Shown here piece after piece: positions 34,394 through 44,153 of a stretch of 64,000 nt of DNA (position 1 is the first letter of the stretch; each line of letters begins with the position of its first letter). The position numbers were made by a program, and so were the translations under genes. This DNA is from Trichaptum fuscoviolaceum. Taxonomy: Eukaryota > Basidiomycota > Agaricomycetes > Hymenochaetales > Trichaptaceae. The notes under the pieces were generated by a model. The model did not search any database and was not told where the DNA came from. It worked only from the letters and a program-made list of their open reading frames with translations. The stretch spans positions 2,198,770 to 2,262,769 of the forward strand of contig CAJSYZ010000010.1 in assembly GCA_910574455.1 (NCBI GenBank), given 5' to 3'.

Positions 34394-35301
34394 TTAATCG
34401 GTTCCGGATTGATATCCGTAACTGTCTGAATCGTAGTTTGTAAGGGTGTAGTCCGTAACACTAGCAATGTGGGGTGAATCTTCCGGGGGGTCAATCGGTG
34501 GTGCAAGGTAGTTGTGAACTATGTTTTGCGGAGTGGGTTGGTGGTGTTGACAACTACACTGGTCGATGTAGTGGTTGACGTCTTCGCTGATACTATTCCA
34601 ACAGAAGTGTCGGTTTACAAAGCGAACAGTTTCAGCTTCAGTGCAATGAAGTTGTTCTCCGTGGTTGTCAAAATGGACGTAGTTTATAAAGAATTGGCGT
34701 AGGTGAGTTTCTCGAGGGATGAATAATCGGGTGTGGTTCCAGAGGAGTCCGTATTTGAAGATCCAAGGTTGGTGGTTGTCGCGTGAGTACTGCAGGTATC
34801 CAACTGTTTGGGTGTAATTGTAATACCGGTCGTCGAGTATAGTTCTGATTTGGTTTAGGATGTCGTCGAACTCTTCGGCAAAAGCGAGGAATCGGTTTTG
34901 GATGAGGTCTCTGGTTGAGTAGATGGGATCGTCAAGGGCTGGAAGTGATAGGGTGTCCGCCACGATTGTGGTAGTGTGTAGTGTATGCGTAGAAGTCGGC
35001 AATCGTCTCCACAGATATGGACTAGTCGGATTCGATCGGGGAGAAACTCTTCTAGATAGAAGAATGCGTTGGGGTTGGTGTGGTAGATGAAGAAGATAGA
35101 GTCGGGTTGGACGATTAGACTGGCAGTTTTTGTGATGGACCAAACTGTATCGTCACAATACTTTGTGAAGCTGTATGTGTCAAATTGATAACAGTTGGCT
35201 ATGGAGTATTGGACTTGGTATATATGTCTTCCTGCGTTGTCAAGTTGGTTGGTGTCGGTGTGGGTAAGAAGCAAAGTGTTTTGTGGGATAGAGGGTGCCA
35301 T
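34394..35301 (-). pseudogene. G2 upstream ORF (ORF-A) with integrase-like zinc-binding motif, frameshifted
   Basis: The first half starts at ATG 35301 (MAPSIPQNTLLLTHTDTNQL) and continues to about RIHYTLPQ, where the frame changes near 34980. The second frame continues through ADTLSLPALDDPIYSTRDLI to QSGTD near 34400. The second half contains HFDNHG followed about 35 residues later by DQCSCQHH, within RFVNRHFCWNSISEDVNHYI. This layout resembles the H2C2 zinc-binding region of retroviral-type integrases, but it is located before gag. The function is unknown. Confidence 0.55.
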
Positions 35302-35909
35302 GATGGATAGATGTTATGACGTAAAGTGAAGTGGTTTTCTGTTTGACCTTTGTTTAGTCTTGAGGGTCGTCAAGCAATAACATTATGAGATGATCGACGG
35401 TGGGACAGTGTTTGTGATGCTTTGTTCAATGTTAACAGATGAACTGTTCTTCGATTTCTGGATCGGTCTCCCTTCGATTTCTGGATTGGTCTCCCTTCGC
35501 TATTTCCAAGCGGCATGTCTGCAAGTTATGCTCGTTGTCCAATAGGCGTCCCAAAGACTAGGCTAGCAGCTTTATGCCTTCTTTGCAGGTACTGAGTCCT
35601 CTTCCTGTGTACACAGCTACGGTCCCGTTTGGTATGACAGAAGTTGGTTCCTTTGTAACGCTACTGTCCGGGGTTTAATCAACCAATGAGCTGGAGCGGT
35701 TTTCTTAATCTTTGGATCGCGACTCTCGAAGTTTTCCTTGGCCTCCCTCTTGCAATCGATGAGCACCTTGCTACACTGAAGGGATTACCTCGAGCGGATG
35801 TTCTTCTGGACTAGATGGGTTTACAACTGGTTAGTAGTAAGTGGAGCTATGGCTCAACACCTTAGTCGTAAAGACGGATGTCTTCGACGGTAGAAAAGTT
35901 TGATCTAAT
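35302..35909 (-). other. G2 leader with putative self-primer binding site
   Basis: Untranslated leader between the 5' LTR and the first ORF. AGATCAAACTT at 35906-35896, 3 nt after the LTR, is complementary with one mismatch to AAGTTCGATCT inside the LTR (36090-36080), which lies about 30 nt after a TATATAAA box. Confidence 0.5.
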
Positions 35910-36376
35910 TGTTACGTCTCAACTTACGGTCTCGTATAGTTGGGGAACGCAACGTTAAGTTGCTCAGTGATAGCGGAGCTAGGGCTCGACACTAAGTGTT
36001 GTATGGACAAAGGCCTACAATGTAGAGTGGAGAGAAACAGATGTATAGCAGAGACTAGAGACGGGGGGTTTGACAAAGGAGATCGAACTTAGAGTTCGAT
36101 CATGCTAAGTACAGGGGTTTATATACTGTAGCTGCGGAGCAAGGGTACATCGGAAGATGAGTAAGAAGAGAACAATAAGAAAGTAGACGATAGGCTACTA
36201 ATAATAGTGTGAGAGCGGTGGGCAGAGGGTTAGGGCAAAGGGTACATGTGTAACATCGGGATTGGCTGAGGGTTGAGGGTTACATCGGAGGATGACTGAG
36301 CAGAACAAGAATAGAAACAAATAGGGCAAAGGGTTCGGAGTAATGGGGGCCACTGACATAGTAAGAAAACGTAACA
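35910..36376 (-). repeat. G2 LTR (family D, copy D1, 467 bp)
   Basis: It begins TGTTACG and ends GTAACA, with a TATATAAA box on the minus strand at about 36125-36118. It is nearly identical to 49057-49523 and serves as the 5' LTR of the truncated G2 copy. Confidence 0.88.
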
Positions 36377-36408
36377 CACAAGGCATGCATCGGGTCCCAG
36401 CCTGACAC
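36377..36408. repeat. Terminal remnant of family C LTR
   Basis: CACAAGGCATGCATCGGGTC followed by CCAGCCTGACA matches the end of the family C LTRs (for example 47768-47799). It shows that G2 inserted into an older family C element. Confidence 0.75.
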
Positions 36409-36627
36409 ATATCTATATTGGATTATCCATATTTCTGTGGATCATCCATACAAGACTGGATTATCCCTTTATTAGTTATCTTATAGAAGTTCTACTTCTA
36501 CTAAAGCAGTCAGCCTAGAGACATTGCTTTCAGTCTTGTATTCCTTCTATAGGGAAATCATTATACTAATAGACAAGCCAATGCATGAACCAGACTAGAA
36601 TGTCCCAAGATAAAGGACAGCTGCGGT
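36409..36627. other. Short non-coding spacer with GGATTATCCAT repeats
   Basis: AT-rich spacer with several GGATTATCCAT/ATGGATAATCC-like units. Related units occur at 43540-43600, flanking the other side of G1. No gene. Confidence 0.4.
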
Positions 36628-37094
36628 TGTTACGTCTCAACTTACAGTCTCGTATAGTTGGGGAACACAACATTAAGTTGCTCAGTAGATAGTGGAGCTA
36701 TGGCTCAACACTAAGTATTGTATGGACAAAGGCCTACAATGTGGAGTGGAGATAAACAGATGTATAGCAGAGACTTGAGATGGGGGGTTTGACAAAGGAG
36801 ATTGAACTTAGAGTTTGATCATGCTAAGTACAGGGGTTTATATACTGCAGCTGCAGAGCAAGAGTATATTGGAAGATGAGTAAGAAGAGAGCAATAAGAA
36901 AGTAGATGATAAGCTACAATTAATAGTATGAGAGTGGTAGGCAGAGGGTTAGAGCAAAGGGTACATGTGTAGCATTGGATTGGTTGAGGATTGAGGGTTA
37001 CATTGGAGGATGACTGAGTAAGACAAGAATAGAAACAAATAGGGCAGAGGGTTTGGAGTAATGGGGGCCGCTGACATAGCAGGAAATTGTAACA
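36628..37094 (-). repeat. Decayed G2 LTR (family D, copy D2, 467 bp)
   Basis: It aligns end to end with D1 and D3, but most of their CpG sites read TpG or CpA here (for example GAACGCAACG becomes GAACACAACA, GATCGAAC becomes GATTGAAC, CATCGGAGG becomes CATTGGAGG). No target duplication is recognisable, so it is a solo or truncated LTR. Confidence 0.85.
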
Positions 37095-37143
37095 TCTTTT
37101 GACTTTAAGGCTTCTACTAACATTATTATTATAATGTATAATC

Positions 37144-37719
37144 TGTCAGGAATCCGCCTCAGGTTATTTTATTTCTTTTATTTTTCCTTTATTTTCTTTT
37201 ACGATCATACTCCGAGTCGGATCCCCGACATGTCCGGTCCGAAACCGGACTTTCTTTGACTCCGATTCTCTTCCTTTTTGCGTAGATTACTTGCCTGTAT
37301 GTTTGCAGGCCGCTAGGACAAGCGCCCTGCAAGCAATTCTCTTTTCTTTCTTTCTTCCGCCACTCCGACTCGAACCTCCGCTCTACCGATGCGGGACCCC
37401 GACTAGAGCGGGACCCCGAACTCCGACTTACGTCAGCGGTATAGGTCGGACCTAGTCGGATCAGGGTCCAGTGGCTTGGTACTGTATAGTTTTTACCTTT
37501 GTTCATCAAAACCGCGGATCCCCCTGCGAAGCACTCCACTTTTGGCCTCTTGTAAAGTGCTTCTCAGGTGATGTGTTTATCTTTAGCTCTGATGTGTAGA
37601 ATAGCTTAATTGACTTGTAAAGTGCTTCTCAGAGTGAGAACCACCGCTCATAGCGTCCGATCGTCGTCTGTGTCCGATTCAGGGTCTCGAAAGCGAAGGA
37701 ACCACTCTAGGTCGTAACA
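37144..37719 (+). repeat. G1 5' LTR (576 bp)
   Basis: Starts TGTCAGGAATCC and ends GTCGTAACA. The only difference I see from the 3' LTR is TCTCGAAAG against TCTTGAAAG near 37687, which points to a recent insertion. Confidence 0.96.
37538..37548 (+). other. Putative self-primer of G1 (RNA 5' end)
   Basis: ACTTTTGGCCT within the LTR is the exact reverse complement of AGGCCAAAAGT at 37722-37732. In Tf1-type elements the first 11 nt of the transcript prime reverse transcription. A TATAG box lies about 50 bp upstream. Confidence 0.6.
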
Positions 37720-37721
37720 TT

Positions 37722-37732
37722 AGGCCAAAAGT
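37722..37732 (+). other. G1 primer binding site, self-complementary to LTR
   Basis: AGGCCAAAAGT begins 2 nt after the 5' LTR. It does not start with TGG as a tRNA primer site would, and it pairs perfectly with 37538-37548. Confidence 0.6.
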
Positions 37733-37783
37733 TTGTTCTTTCGACGCCCTGCGATTGCACCGACCGATTTTTGATCCCTCTGA

Positions 37784-39064
37784 ATGGGAAGATTCGGACA
37801 AGAAGACTCCGACGAAGATATGACCGACCCGATCAACCCCGCGCAAGCAGCGCCCGCGCCAGGCGCTGCTCCGACTCCGACTCCGGGTGCTGCTCCCCCA
37901 CAGGCCGCACCGCCGCCCCAGCAGAGCGGAGACCTCCCCCCAGACGTCCTCCAGGCTATCAATGACGCCACCCGACCTCTCCAGTCACACCTGCAGGAGG
38001 TGACTGCCGAAAACCAGCGCCTCCACGACTTCATGAACCTGTTTGTCCGAAATGCACAGGAAGGCGTGACCCGCACTCCCAAGGGTCCGAAGGTCGGTGC
38101 CCCGCCCGCGTTCTATGGGCGTACGCCGAAAGATAAGGAGGCGGAGAGTATCAGCTTTGAGGAGTGGTCGCAGAAGGTCCGACTTTATGTCCGGATGCGC
38201 CCCCAGGAGTTTGTAGGCAGTCCGACGATGGCCTGTCTATGGGCCGCTTCGCTACTCCGCGGGCCCGCTGAACAATGGGCTCGTCCGCACACGACCGCCG
38301 CCCTCGAGGGCACCGAAGTCCCCGCTCTCATGACCGACTTGGAACTCTTCCTGGCGTCCCTCCAGTCCGCGTTCGGACGTCCGAACATCAAGCGCCACGC
38401 CGGACAGGAGCTTATGAAACTGCGCCAGGGCAAGGACACGGTGTCGGAGTATGCGGCGAAGTTTCGTGCGTTGCTGGTGGAGTCGGAGGTGGACTGGGGG
38501 ATGGAAGGGAAGATGTTGGTGTTCGAGACCGGACTCAGCAGTCAGTTCCGCTACGATCTGGCGAGCAAGGAGATCCGGGAAACCAAGAGCTTCGACCAGT
38601 GGGTCCGACTGCTTTGCGAATACGATGAGGACTTGCGTGCGCGTCGGACTGGCTTCAAGCAGAACAACTGGAGTCCGAACTGGGGCTCCCGCTCGCAGAC
38701 ACACCACTCCGCTTCGCGCGGACCGACTCGGGACCCCGACGCGATGGACATTGATCGCTTGAGCACTGAAGAGATGATGCGCCGCGGACTTTGCTTCCAG
38801 TGCGGTGAGCATGGACATCTGGCTCGAGACTGTCCGCAGCGGAGCAAGAGATCAAATGTCCGATCGAAGGTGGCTTCACAGACCGCCGCCTCGTCGTCCA
38901 CCGCTCCGCCCGCCGCCTCTGCGCCCGCCGCCGCTCCCAAGACACCGACTGCGACCCTCGAGGAAGTCCGCGACGAGACTCCGACCGTGAACGCCGCTCG
39001 CACTCCGACCGTTGACGAGATCGCCAAAGCGGTCGCTGCTGCTCTCAAGAGTCAGGGTTTTTGA
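37784..39064 (+). CDS. G1 Gag (capsid/nucleocapsid)
   Basis: 426 aa from ATG 37784 to TGA 39062. The N-terminus is acidic, then Pro/Ala-rich (PAQAAPAPGAAPTPTPGAAP). The central capsid-like region includes WSQKVRLYVRMRP and FGRPNIKRHAGQELMKLRQGKDTVSEYAAKF, typical of the retrotransposon gag domain. A CCHC zinc knuckle CFQCGEHGHLARDC follows at about residue 343. The end overlaps the pol frame by about 48 nt. Confidence 0.95.
   Translation: MGRFGQEDSDEDMTDPINPAQAAPAPGAAPTPTPGAAPPQAAPPPQQSGDLPPDVLQAINDATRPLQSHLQEVTAENQRLHDFMNLFVRNAQEGVTRTPKGPKVGAPPAFYGRTPKDKEAESISFEEWSQKVRLYVRMRPQEFVGSPTMACLWAASLLRGPAEQWARPHTTAALEGTEVPALMTDLELFLASLQSAFGRPNIKRHAGQELMKLRQGKDTVSEYAAKFRALLVESEVDWGMEGKMLVFETGLSSQFRYDLASKEIRETKSFDQWVRLLCEYDEDLRARRTGFKQNNWSPNWGSRSQTHHSASRGPTRDPDAMDIDRLSTEEMMRRGLCFQCGEHGHLARDCPQRSKRSNVRSKVASQTAASSSTAPPAASAPAAAPKTPTATLEEVRDETPTVNAARTPTVDEIAKAVAAALKSQGF
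39055..39061 (+). other. G1 gag-pol -1 frameshift heptamer GGGTTTT
   Basis: In the gag frame it reads G GGT TTT followed directly by TGA, the X XXY YYZ pattern of -1 slippage. Pol is open in the -1 frame from about 39016. Confidence 0.7.
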
Positions 39065-42000
39065 GTGGGTCTAGGCGCGCGGTCGTTCCGCCAAAGACCC
39101 CGAACCGATTTTCGCTGTTAGATGATGATGTGTCCGATCCCTCTGTGTACAATCGTACTTCGCTAATACACAAGAGTTTGCGTCGATTCATCCATGTCCC
39201 AGTGAGAATAAGTGACGGCCGAAAGATTTTGAGCATGAGAGCGCTGCTAGACTGCGGTGCATTTTCGGTGATCATCAACCAGAAGTTGGTGCGGAAGTTC
39301 GGACTACGTACTCGTCCTCTCGACCGACCGATCAAGGTGTACAACGCCGACGATTCGCTGAACCAGAGTGGTCCGATTACAGACCAAGTCCGACTTACTC
39401 TGGAGATCGGTGGACACAAAGAAGAAGTCGATGCCACAGTGGCAAACATCGGAGACTATCCGTTGATTATTGGGATAGATTGGCTACACCACCATAACCC
39501 CGAGATTGATTGGAACGACGAGACCATCAGCTTCACGCGATGTCCGAACGAATGCCGCCCTGTCGAAGCGGCAAGAGTCGTAGAAGCCGGACAACCGCTA
39601 CCCCGCGCCGTTCGCAAGTTGCGGACCGCGCGATGCAAGAACAGTCGACAGATGCGACCGCGACCGCAGCCCCATGCGAGAGTCTGCGTTGCGGAAGTCG
39701 GTGATGATTCAGATGAGTCGGACAGTGAGTCTGACGACCTTGCGAAGATTCCCCCCGGATTTCGGTACTCCGAAAAGTACATGGACATCTACCATGACGC
39801 GGAGCAGTTCTATGTGGCGGACGATCCGGACTTTGTGCATAAAGTTGCGGCCTCGTATACCTGGTCGCAGGCGATTGCGGAGAAGTCGGCAGTGAAGGAG
39901 GGTGACAAGTCCTTCGAGGAGATGGTCCCCCCGCAGTACCGCGAGTTTGCGAAGGTGTTTTCAAAGTCAGAGGCCGAACGGTTGCCCGAAAGGAAGCCGT
40001 TTGACCATGCGATCGACCTGGAGCCCGGATCGACACCTTCGTACAGCAAGATCTATCCGATGGCACCGGCGGAACGTGCAGCCTTGAAGGAGTTCATTGA
40101 GGAGAACCTCCGCAAGGGCTACATCCGTCCGTCGAAGTCCCCCGCCGCTGCTCCGGTCTTCTTCATCAAGAAGAAGGACGGATCGCTTCGGATGGTCGTC
40201 GACTACCGAAAACTCAATGAGATCACTGTCAAAAATCGGTACCCGCTCCCGCTGACCACCGAACTCATCGATTCCTTGAAGAAGGCCCGCGTTTTCACGA
40301 AGCTTGACTTGCGGGCCGGATACAACAATATCCGCATCAAGGAAGGCGACGAGTGGAAGGCCGCTTTTCGGACTCAGGAAGGACACTTCGAACCGACCGT
40401 TATGACTTTCGGACTTACGAACGCACCCGCTACGTTTCAGCGGATGATGAACGAGCTCTTCAAGGACATGCTGGATGTTATTGTCATTATCTACCTCGAT
40501 GACATCTGCATATTTTCGGAGAACGAGTCGGAGCATGAGGAACACGTTAAGGAGGTACTCCGACGTCTGGAGAAGTATGACCTGTTCTGTAAGCCCGAAA
40601 AGTGCGAGTTCCACAAGGACTCCATCGAGTACTTGGGCATGATCATTGGCTCTGGAATTATCTCGATGGATCCGAAGAAGGTCGAAGCGGTGGCCGACTG
40701 GCCGACTCCGGCTAAGGTGAAGGACATTCAGGCTTTCTTGGGGTTCGCAAACTTCTACCGACGTTTTATCAAGGACTTCTCGAAGCTGGCGGTTCCCATG
40801 ACCGAATTGTTGCGGAAGGATGTCCAGTGGCGCTGGACTACCCGCCAGCAAGAGTCCTTCGATGGTCTGAAGAAGAAGTTTGCTGAGGCACCGGTCCTTG
40901 CGATGCCCGACCTTGAGAAACCCTTCATCCTCGAATGCGATGCTTCGGACTTCGCGACCGGAGCGGTACTTTCGCAGATCGGACCAGATGGTGACATTCA
41001 CCCAGTGGCCTACTATTCGAAGTCCTTGGGCGATGCAGAACGGAACTACGAGATCCACGACAAAGAGCTTCTAGCCATCGTCCGAGCCTTGGACGAGTGG
41101 CGGCACTATCTCGAAGGAAGTCCGCACAAAATTGATATTGTGTCGGACCACCGAAACCTGCTCTTCTTCGCGGAAGCCCGAAACCTTACGAGACGCCAGG
41201 CCCGCTGGAGCTTGTTCCTTAGCCGTTTTGACTTTCTGATCCGTCACCGTCCCGGACGACTCGGTGGAAAGCCAGATGCTTTGTCCAGGCGCGAAGATCT
41301 TCGCCCTGACGGACCGGACAATACGAACAAGGTCCTGCTGGACACGAACCGCTTCTACACGTTGGCGATGCGACGAGGGATGGTCCGGGCAGAGGGGGAT
41401 ACGGAGTTGTTGCGGAGGATTCGGGAGTCCGAGAGGTTTGACGAGGAATTGGTCGAGGCGATTGAGAAAGTGAAGGAAGGGGCTCCGCGCGCGCTGGCGA
41501 ACGATCTGGAGGAGTGGAACACGGAGGATGGGCTGCTGCTGTACCGGGGTAAGGTCTATGTGCCGAAGGACGAGGAGATCCGCCGCGATATCGTCAAGTT
41601 ACACCACGATTCGCTTCCGGTCGGACATCCGGGTCGTTGGAAGACCTACGAGCTGGTGAGTCGGAACTACTGGTGGCCTGGTATGTCTACCTTCGTCGAG
41701 CGGTACGTGTCGGGCTGTGACACTTGTATGCGGACGAAGAATATCCCGCAACGTCCGGTTGGTCCGCTTCAGCCCAACGAAGTACCAGACGGACCATGGC
41801 AGGTCATTTCTTGCGACTTCATCACCCAGCTGCCACAGTCCGGCGAATACGACGCCATCTTTGTGGTTGTAGACCGACTCACCAAGCAGGCCCATTTCAT
41901 ACCGACGACCTCGGATATTGACTCTGCGCGGACGGCCGACTTGTTTGTGTCCGAAGTCTGGAAACACCATGGTACACCGCGCAAAGTCATTTCGGACCGG

Positions 42001-42864
42001 GGTACACAGTTTGTCTCCCGGTTTATGAAGGCGGTACTCCACCGACTCGGTATTGAGGGCGCAACATCGACATCCTTCCACCCGCAAACGGACGGTCAGA
42101 CCGAGCGGGTGAACCAGGAGTTGGAACAATATCTCCGCGCGTTCACCGACGTCCGACAGGAAAATTGGTCGGAGTTACTGCCCATGGCGGAGTTTGCGCA
42201 CAACACTCGAGCGCACTCCGCTACCAAGGTGTCTCCCTTCGCGCTGTTGTATGGATACGACCCCGAGTTCACCATCGTACCAAGTGCCGGACTTTCGACG
42301 GTACCCGCAGCGGATGACCGACTCGACCTGCTTCAGAAGGCTCAGGAGGACGCTCGCGCGGCTCTCAAAGTCGCAGCAGAGCGGATGAAGCGGTATTACG
42401 ACCAGGGACATGCAGACACGCCGGACATTCGACCAGGAGACAAGGTATGGCTCGACGCACGGAATATCGCAATACCGGGCACGCGCAAGCTGAATCCGCG
42501 GAGACTCGGACCCTACACGGTTTTGCGGAAGATCGGACTCTTAAATTACGAGCTTCAGCTGCCTGCGACTATGCGGATTCACCCAGTGTTCCATGTGTCG
42601 CTTCTCACGAAGTATACACCGGACACTATTCCTGGTCGCGTCCAGACACCGCCAGAGCCCGTAAACGTCGACGGCGACATCGAATACGAAGTATCCGAAG
42701 TCCTTAATTCGCGCCGAAGCGGTCGAGGTCGGACTCTGCAGTATTTGGTTCGCTGGAAAGGCTATGGACCCGAGGAAGACCAATGGATCGATGCCGCGGA
42801 CATGGAGCATGCCCCCGCCGTTATCCGAAAGTTCTATCGTCGGTACCCCGACGCCATTCGCTAA
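39061..42864 (+). CDS. G1 Pol: protease, RT, RNase H, integrase, chromodomain
   Basis: About 1267 residues after the frameshift. The protease motif is LLDCGAFSVII (Asp near residue 64; Cys replaces the usual Ser/Thr). RT shows VVDYRKLNEITVKN, FTKLDLRAGYNNIRI and the catalytic YLDD (about 478-481). RNase H starts with LECDASDFATGAVLS (about 624). Integrase has an HHCC domain (HHDSLPVGHPGRW to CDTCMRTK, about 848-890) and the DDE core (CDFITQLP, ISDRGTQF, PQTDGQTERVNQELEQ). A chromodomain with YLVRWKGYGPEEDQWI closes the protein (about 1206-1262) and is expected to direct integration to marked chromatin. It is intact throughout. Confidence 0.96.
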   Translation: MSGSRRAVVPPKTPNRFSLLDDDVSDPSVYNRTSLIHKSLRRFIHVPVRISDGRKILSMRALLDCGAFSVIINQKLVRKFGLRTRPLDRPIKVYNADDSLNQSGPITDQVRLTLEIGGHKEEVDATVANIGDYPLIIGIDWLHHHNPEIDWNDETISFTRCPNECRPVEAARVVEAGQPLPRAVRKLRTARCKNSRQMRPRPQPHARVCVAEVGDDSDESDSESDDLAKIPPGFRYSEKYMDIYHDAEQFYVADDPDFVHKVAASYTWSQAIAEKSAVKEGDKSFEEMVPPQYREFAKVFSKSEAERLPERKPFDHAIDLEPGSTPSYSKIYPMAPAERAALKEFIEENLRKGYIRPSKSPAAAPVFFIKKKDGSLRMVVDYRKLNEITVKNRYPLPLTTELIDSLKKARVFTKLDLRAGYNNIRIKEGDEWKAAFRTQEGHFEPTVMTFGLTNAPATFQRMMNELFKDMLDVIVIIYLDDICIFSENESEHEEHVKEVLRRLEKYDLFCKPEKCEFHKDSIEYLGMIIGSGIISMDPKKVEAVADWPTPAKVKDIQAFLGFANFYRRFIKDFSKLAVPMTELLRKDVQWRWTTRQQESFDGLKKKFAEAPVLAMPDLEKPFILECDASDFATGAVLSQIGPDGDIHPVAYYSKSLGDAERNYEIHDKELLAIVRALDEWRHYLEGSPHKIDIVSDHRNLLFFAEARNLTRRQARWSLFLSRFDFLIRHRPGRLGGKPDALSRREDLRPDGPDNTNKVLLDTNRFYTLAMRRGMVRAEGDTELLRRIRESERFDEELVEAIEKVKEGAPRALANDLEEWNTEDGLLLYRGKVYVPKDEEIRRDIVKLHHDSLPVGHPGRWKTYELVSRNYWWPGMSTFVERYVSGCDTCMRTKNIPQRPVGPLQPNEVPDGPWQVISCDFITQLPQSGEYDAIFVVVDRLTKQAHFIPTTSDIDSARTADLFVSEVWKHHGTPRKVISDRGTQFVSRFMKAVLHRLGIEGATSTSFHPQTDGQTERVNQELEQYLRAFTDVRQENWSELLPMAEFAHNTRAHSATKVSPFALLYGYDPEFTIVPSAGLSTVPAADDRLDLLQKAQEDARAALKVAAERMKRYYDQGHADTPDIRPGDKVWLDARNIAIPGTRKLNPRRLGPYTVLRKIGLLNYELQLPATMRIHPVFHVSLLTKYTPDTIPGRVQTPPEPVNVDGDIEYEVSEVLNSRRSGRGRTLQYLVRWKGYGPEEDQWIDAADMEHAPAVIRKFYRRYPDAIR

Positions 42865-42906
42865 CGAACGCGCGCGCTCTTTAGGAGCGCCCTTGGAGGG
42901 GGATAA

Positions 42907-43482
42907 TGTCAGGAATCCGCCTCAGGTTATTTTATTTCTTTTATTTTTCCTTTATTTTCTTTTACGATCATACTCCGAGTCGGATCCCCGACATGTCCGG
43001 TCCGAAACCGGACTTTCTTTGACTCCGATTCTCTTCCTTTTTGCGTAGATTACTTGCCTGTATGTTTGCAGGCCGCTAGGACAAGCGCCCTGCAAGCAAT
43101 TCTCTTTTCTTTCTTTCTTCCGCCACTCCGACTCGAACCTCCGCTCTACCGATGCGGGACCCCGACTAGAGCGGGACCCCGAACTCCGACTTACGTCAGC
43201 GGTATAGGTCGGACCTAGTCGGATCAGGGTCCAGTGGCTTGGTACTGTATAGTTTTTACCTTTGTTCATCAAAACCGCGGATCCCCCTGCGAAGCACTCC
43301 ACTTTTGGCCTCTTGTAAAGTGCTTCTCAGGTGATGTGTTTATCTTTAGCTCTGATGTGTAGAATAGCTTAATTGACTTGTAAAGTGCTTCTCAGAGTGA
43401 GAACCACCGCTCATAGCGTCCGATCGTCGTCTGTGTCCGATTCAGGGTCTTGAAAGCGAAGGAACCACTCTAGGTCGTAACA
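42907..43482 (+). repeat. G1 3' LTR (576 bp)
   Basis: Same length as the 5' LTR with one visible substitution. It is preceded by the purine-rich GGAGGGGGATAA. Confidence 0.96.
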
Positions 43483-43640
43483 TAATCTATGTCTATCCTT
43501 GATCCATCTTTTGAAAGCAGAAATGCAGTACTATATCATATTATACTATGGATTATCCATGTCATTCTGGATAATCCATGTATAAGGGATAATCCAGAAG
43601 AGTATATACCAGTTATGTGTATTAATTAAAGAGGGTGTAT

Positions 43641-44153
43641 TATACCTTATTGGTATATGATTTAGGGTATCCTGGTCTGGAATTTGTAGTCCCACCACAA
43701 TTTGCATACCAACCAGGCAGACTCATTGACCTTGAGTTCTGCCCGGTGGCATTCTCCTTTGTTGACAGAGCTGGAGAGATCCGCGCCCGGCTTCTTCAGT
43801 CGCCCAGGGTGTGGCTCTTTGGCCACAAACTTCGTCTCTCTGTTCCCCCAGTCCGCCTGGCATTTTCACAATGCACAAAGTGCCAGGCCCTGGGACACAC
43901 CTCCAAGGGCTGCAAGGCCCAACGCACATGTGCGCATTGCGCAGGTAAGCATGCCACTGCCCAACACCGCACCAAGTGTGCAAACTGCGCCCAGGATGCA
44001 GTCCCTGCCACTGAAGATTGCCCCCATCCCACAAAGTGCTCTAACTGCAACGGCGATCACATGGCCACCTCCAGTGCCTGCCCCAAGCGGAAGAAGTACG
44101 CCAATGCACCAGCTGACAACAGCGCCAATGACACTCACATGCATGAGGACTAA
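43641..44153 (+). CDS. LINE ORF1 (gag-like, zinc knuckles), 5'-partial
   Basis: Cys/His clusters CTKCQALGHTSKGC, CAHCAGKHATAQHRTKC, CANCAQDAVPATEDC and CSNCNGDHMATSSAC form a chain of zinc knuckles typical of LINE ORF1 proteins that bind the element RNA. The N-terminal part (WLFGHKLRLSVPPVRLAFSQ) fits the end of an RRM-like region. The start is not identifiable. Its stop TAA overlaps the ORF2 start as TAATG. Confidence 0.85.
   Translation, partial: YTLLVYDLGYPGLEFVVPPQFAYQPGRLIDLEFCPVAFSFVDRAGEIRARLLQSPRVWLFGHKLRLSVPPVRLAFSQCTKCQALGHTSKGCKAQRTCAHCAGKHATAQHRTKCANCAQDAVPATEDCPHPTKCSNCNGDHMATSSACPKRKKYANAPADNSANDTHMHED

Larger units (their letters stand above)
32668..36376 (-). mobile_element. 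Ty3/gypsy element G2, truncated copy (5' LTR, leader ORFs, start of gag)
   Basis: In minus orientation: LTR 36376-35910, leader, upstream ORFs (35301-33591), Gly-rich tract, and gag from 33163 broken off at about residue 165 near 32668. From 34345 to 32668 it parallels 63.99-62.88 and 60.05-59.47 kb closely, which defines the insertion-free structure of the other copy. The right flank beyond the LTR is a 32-bp remnant of a different LTR family (36377-36408). Confidence 0.85.
37144..43482 (+). mobile_element. Ty3/gypsy chromovirus G1, complete (6.34 kb)
   Basis: Flanked by the 5-bp duplication TAATC (37139-37143 and 43483-43487). Layout: 5' LTR, putative self-priming site, gag with CCHC knuckle, a -1 slippery site, pol (protease, RT, RNase H, integrase, chromodomain), purine tract GGAGGGGGA near 42896-42904, 3' LTR. 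No stop or frameshift is seen in the coding parts. Confidence 0.96.

Noticed and set aside
39967..41058. Long antisense open frame opposite G1 pol
   Set aside because: It is the mirror of a strongly coding RT frame with GC-rich third positions; its protein shows no domain.
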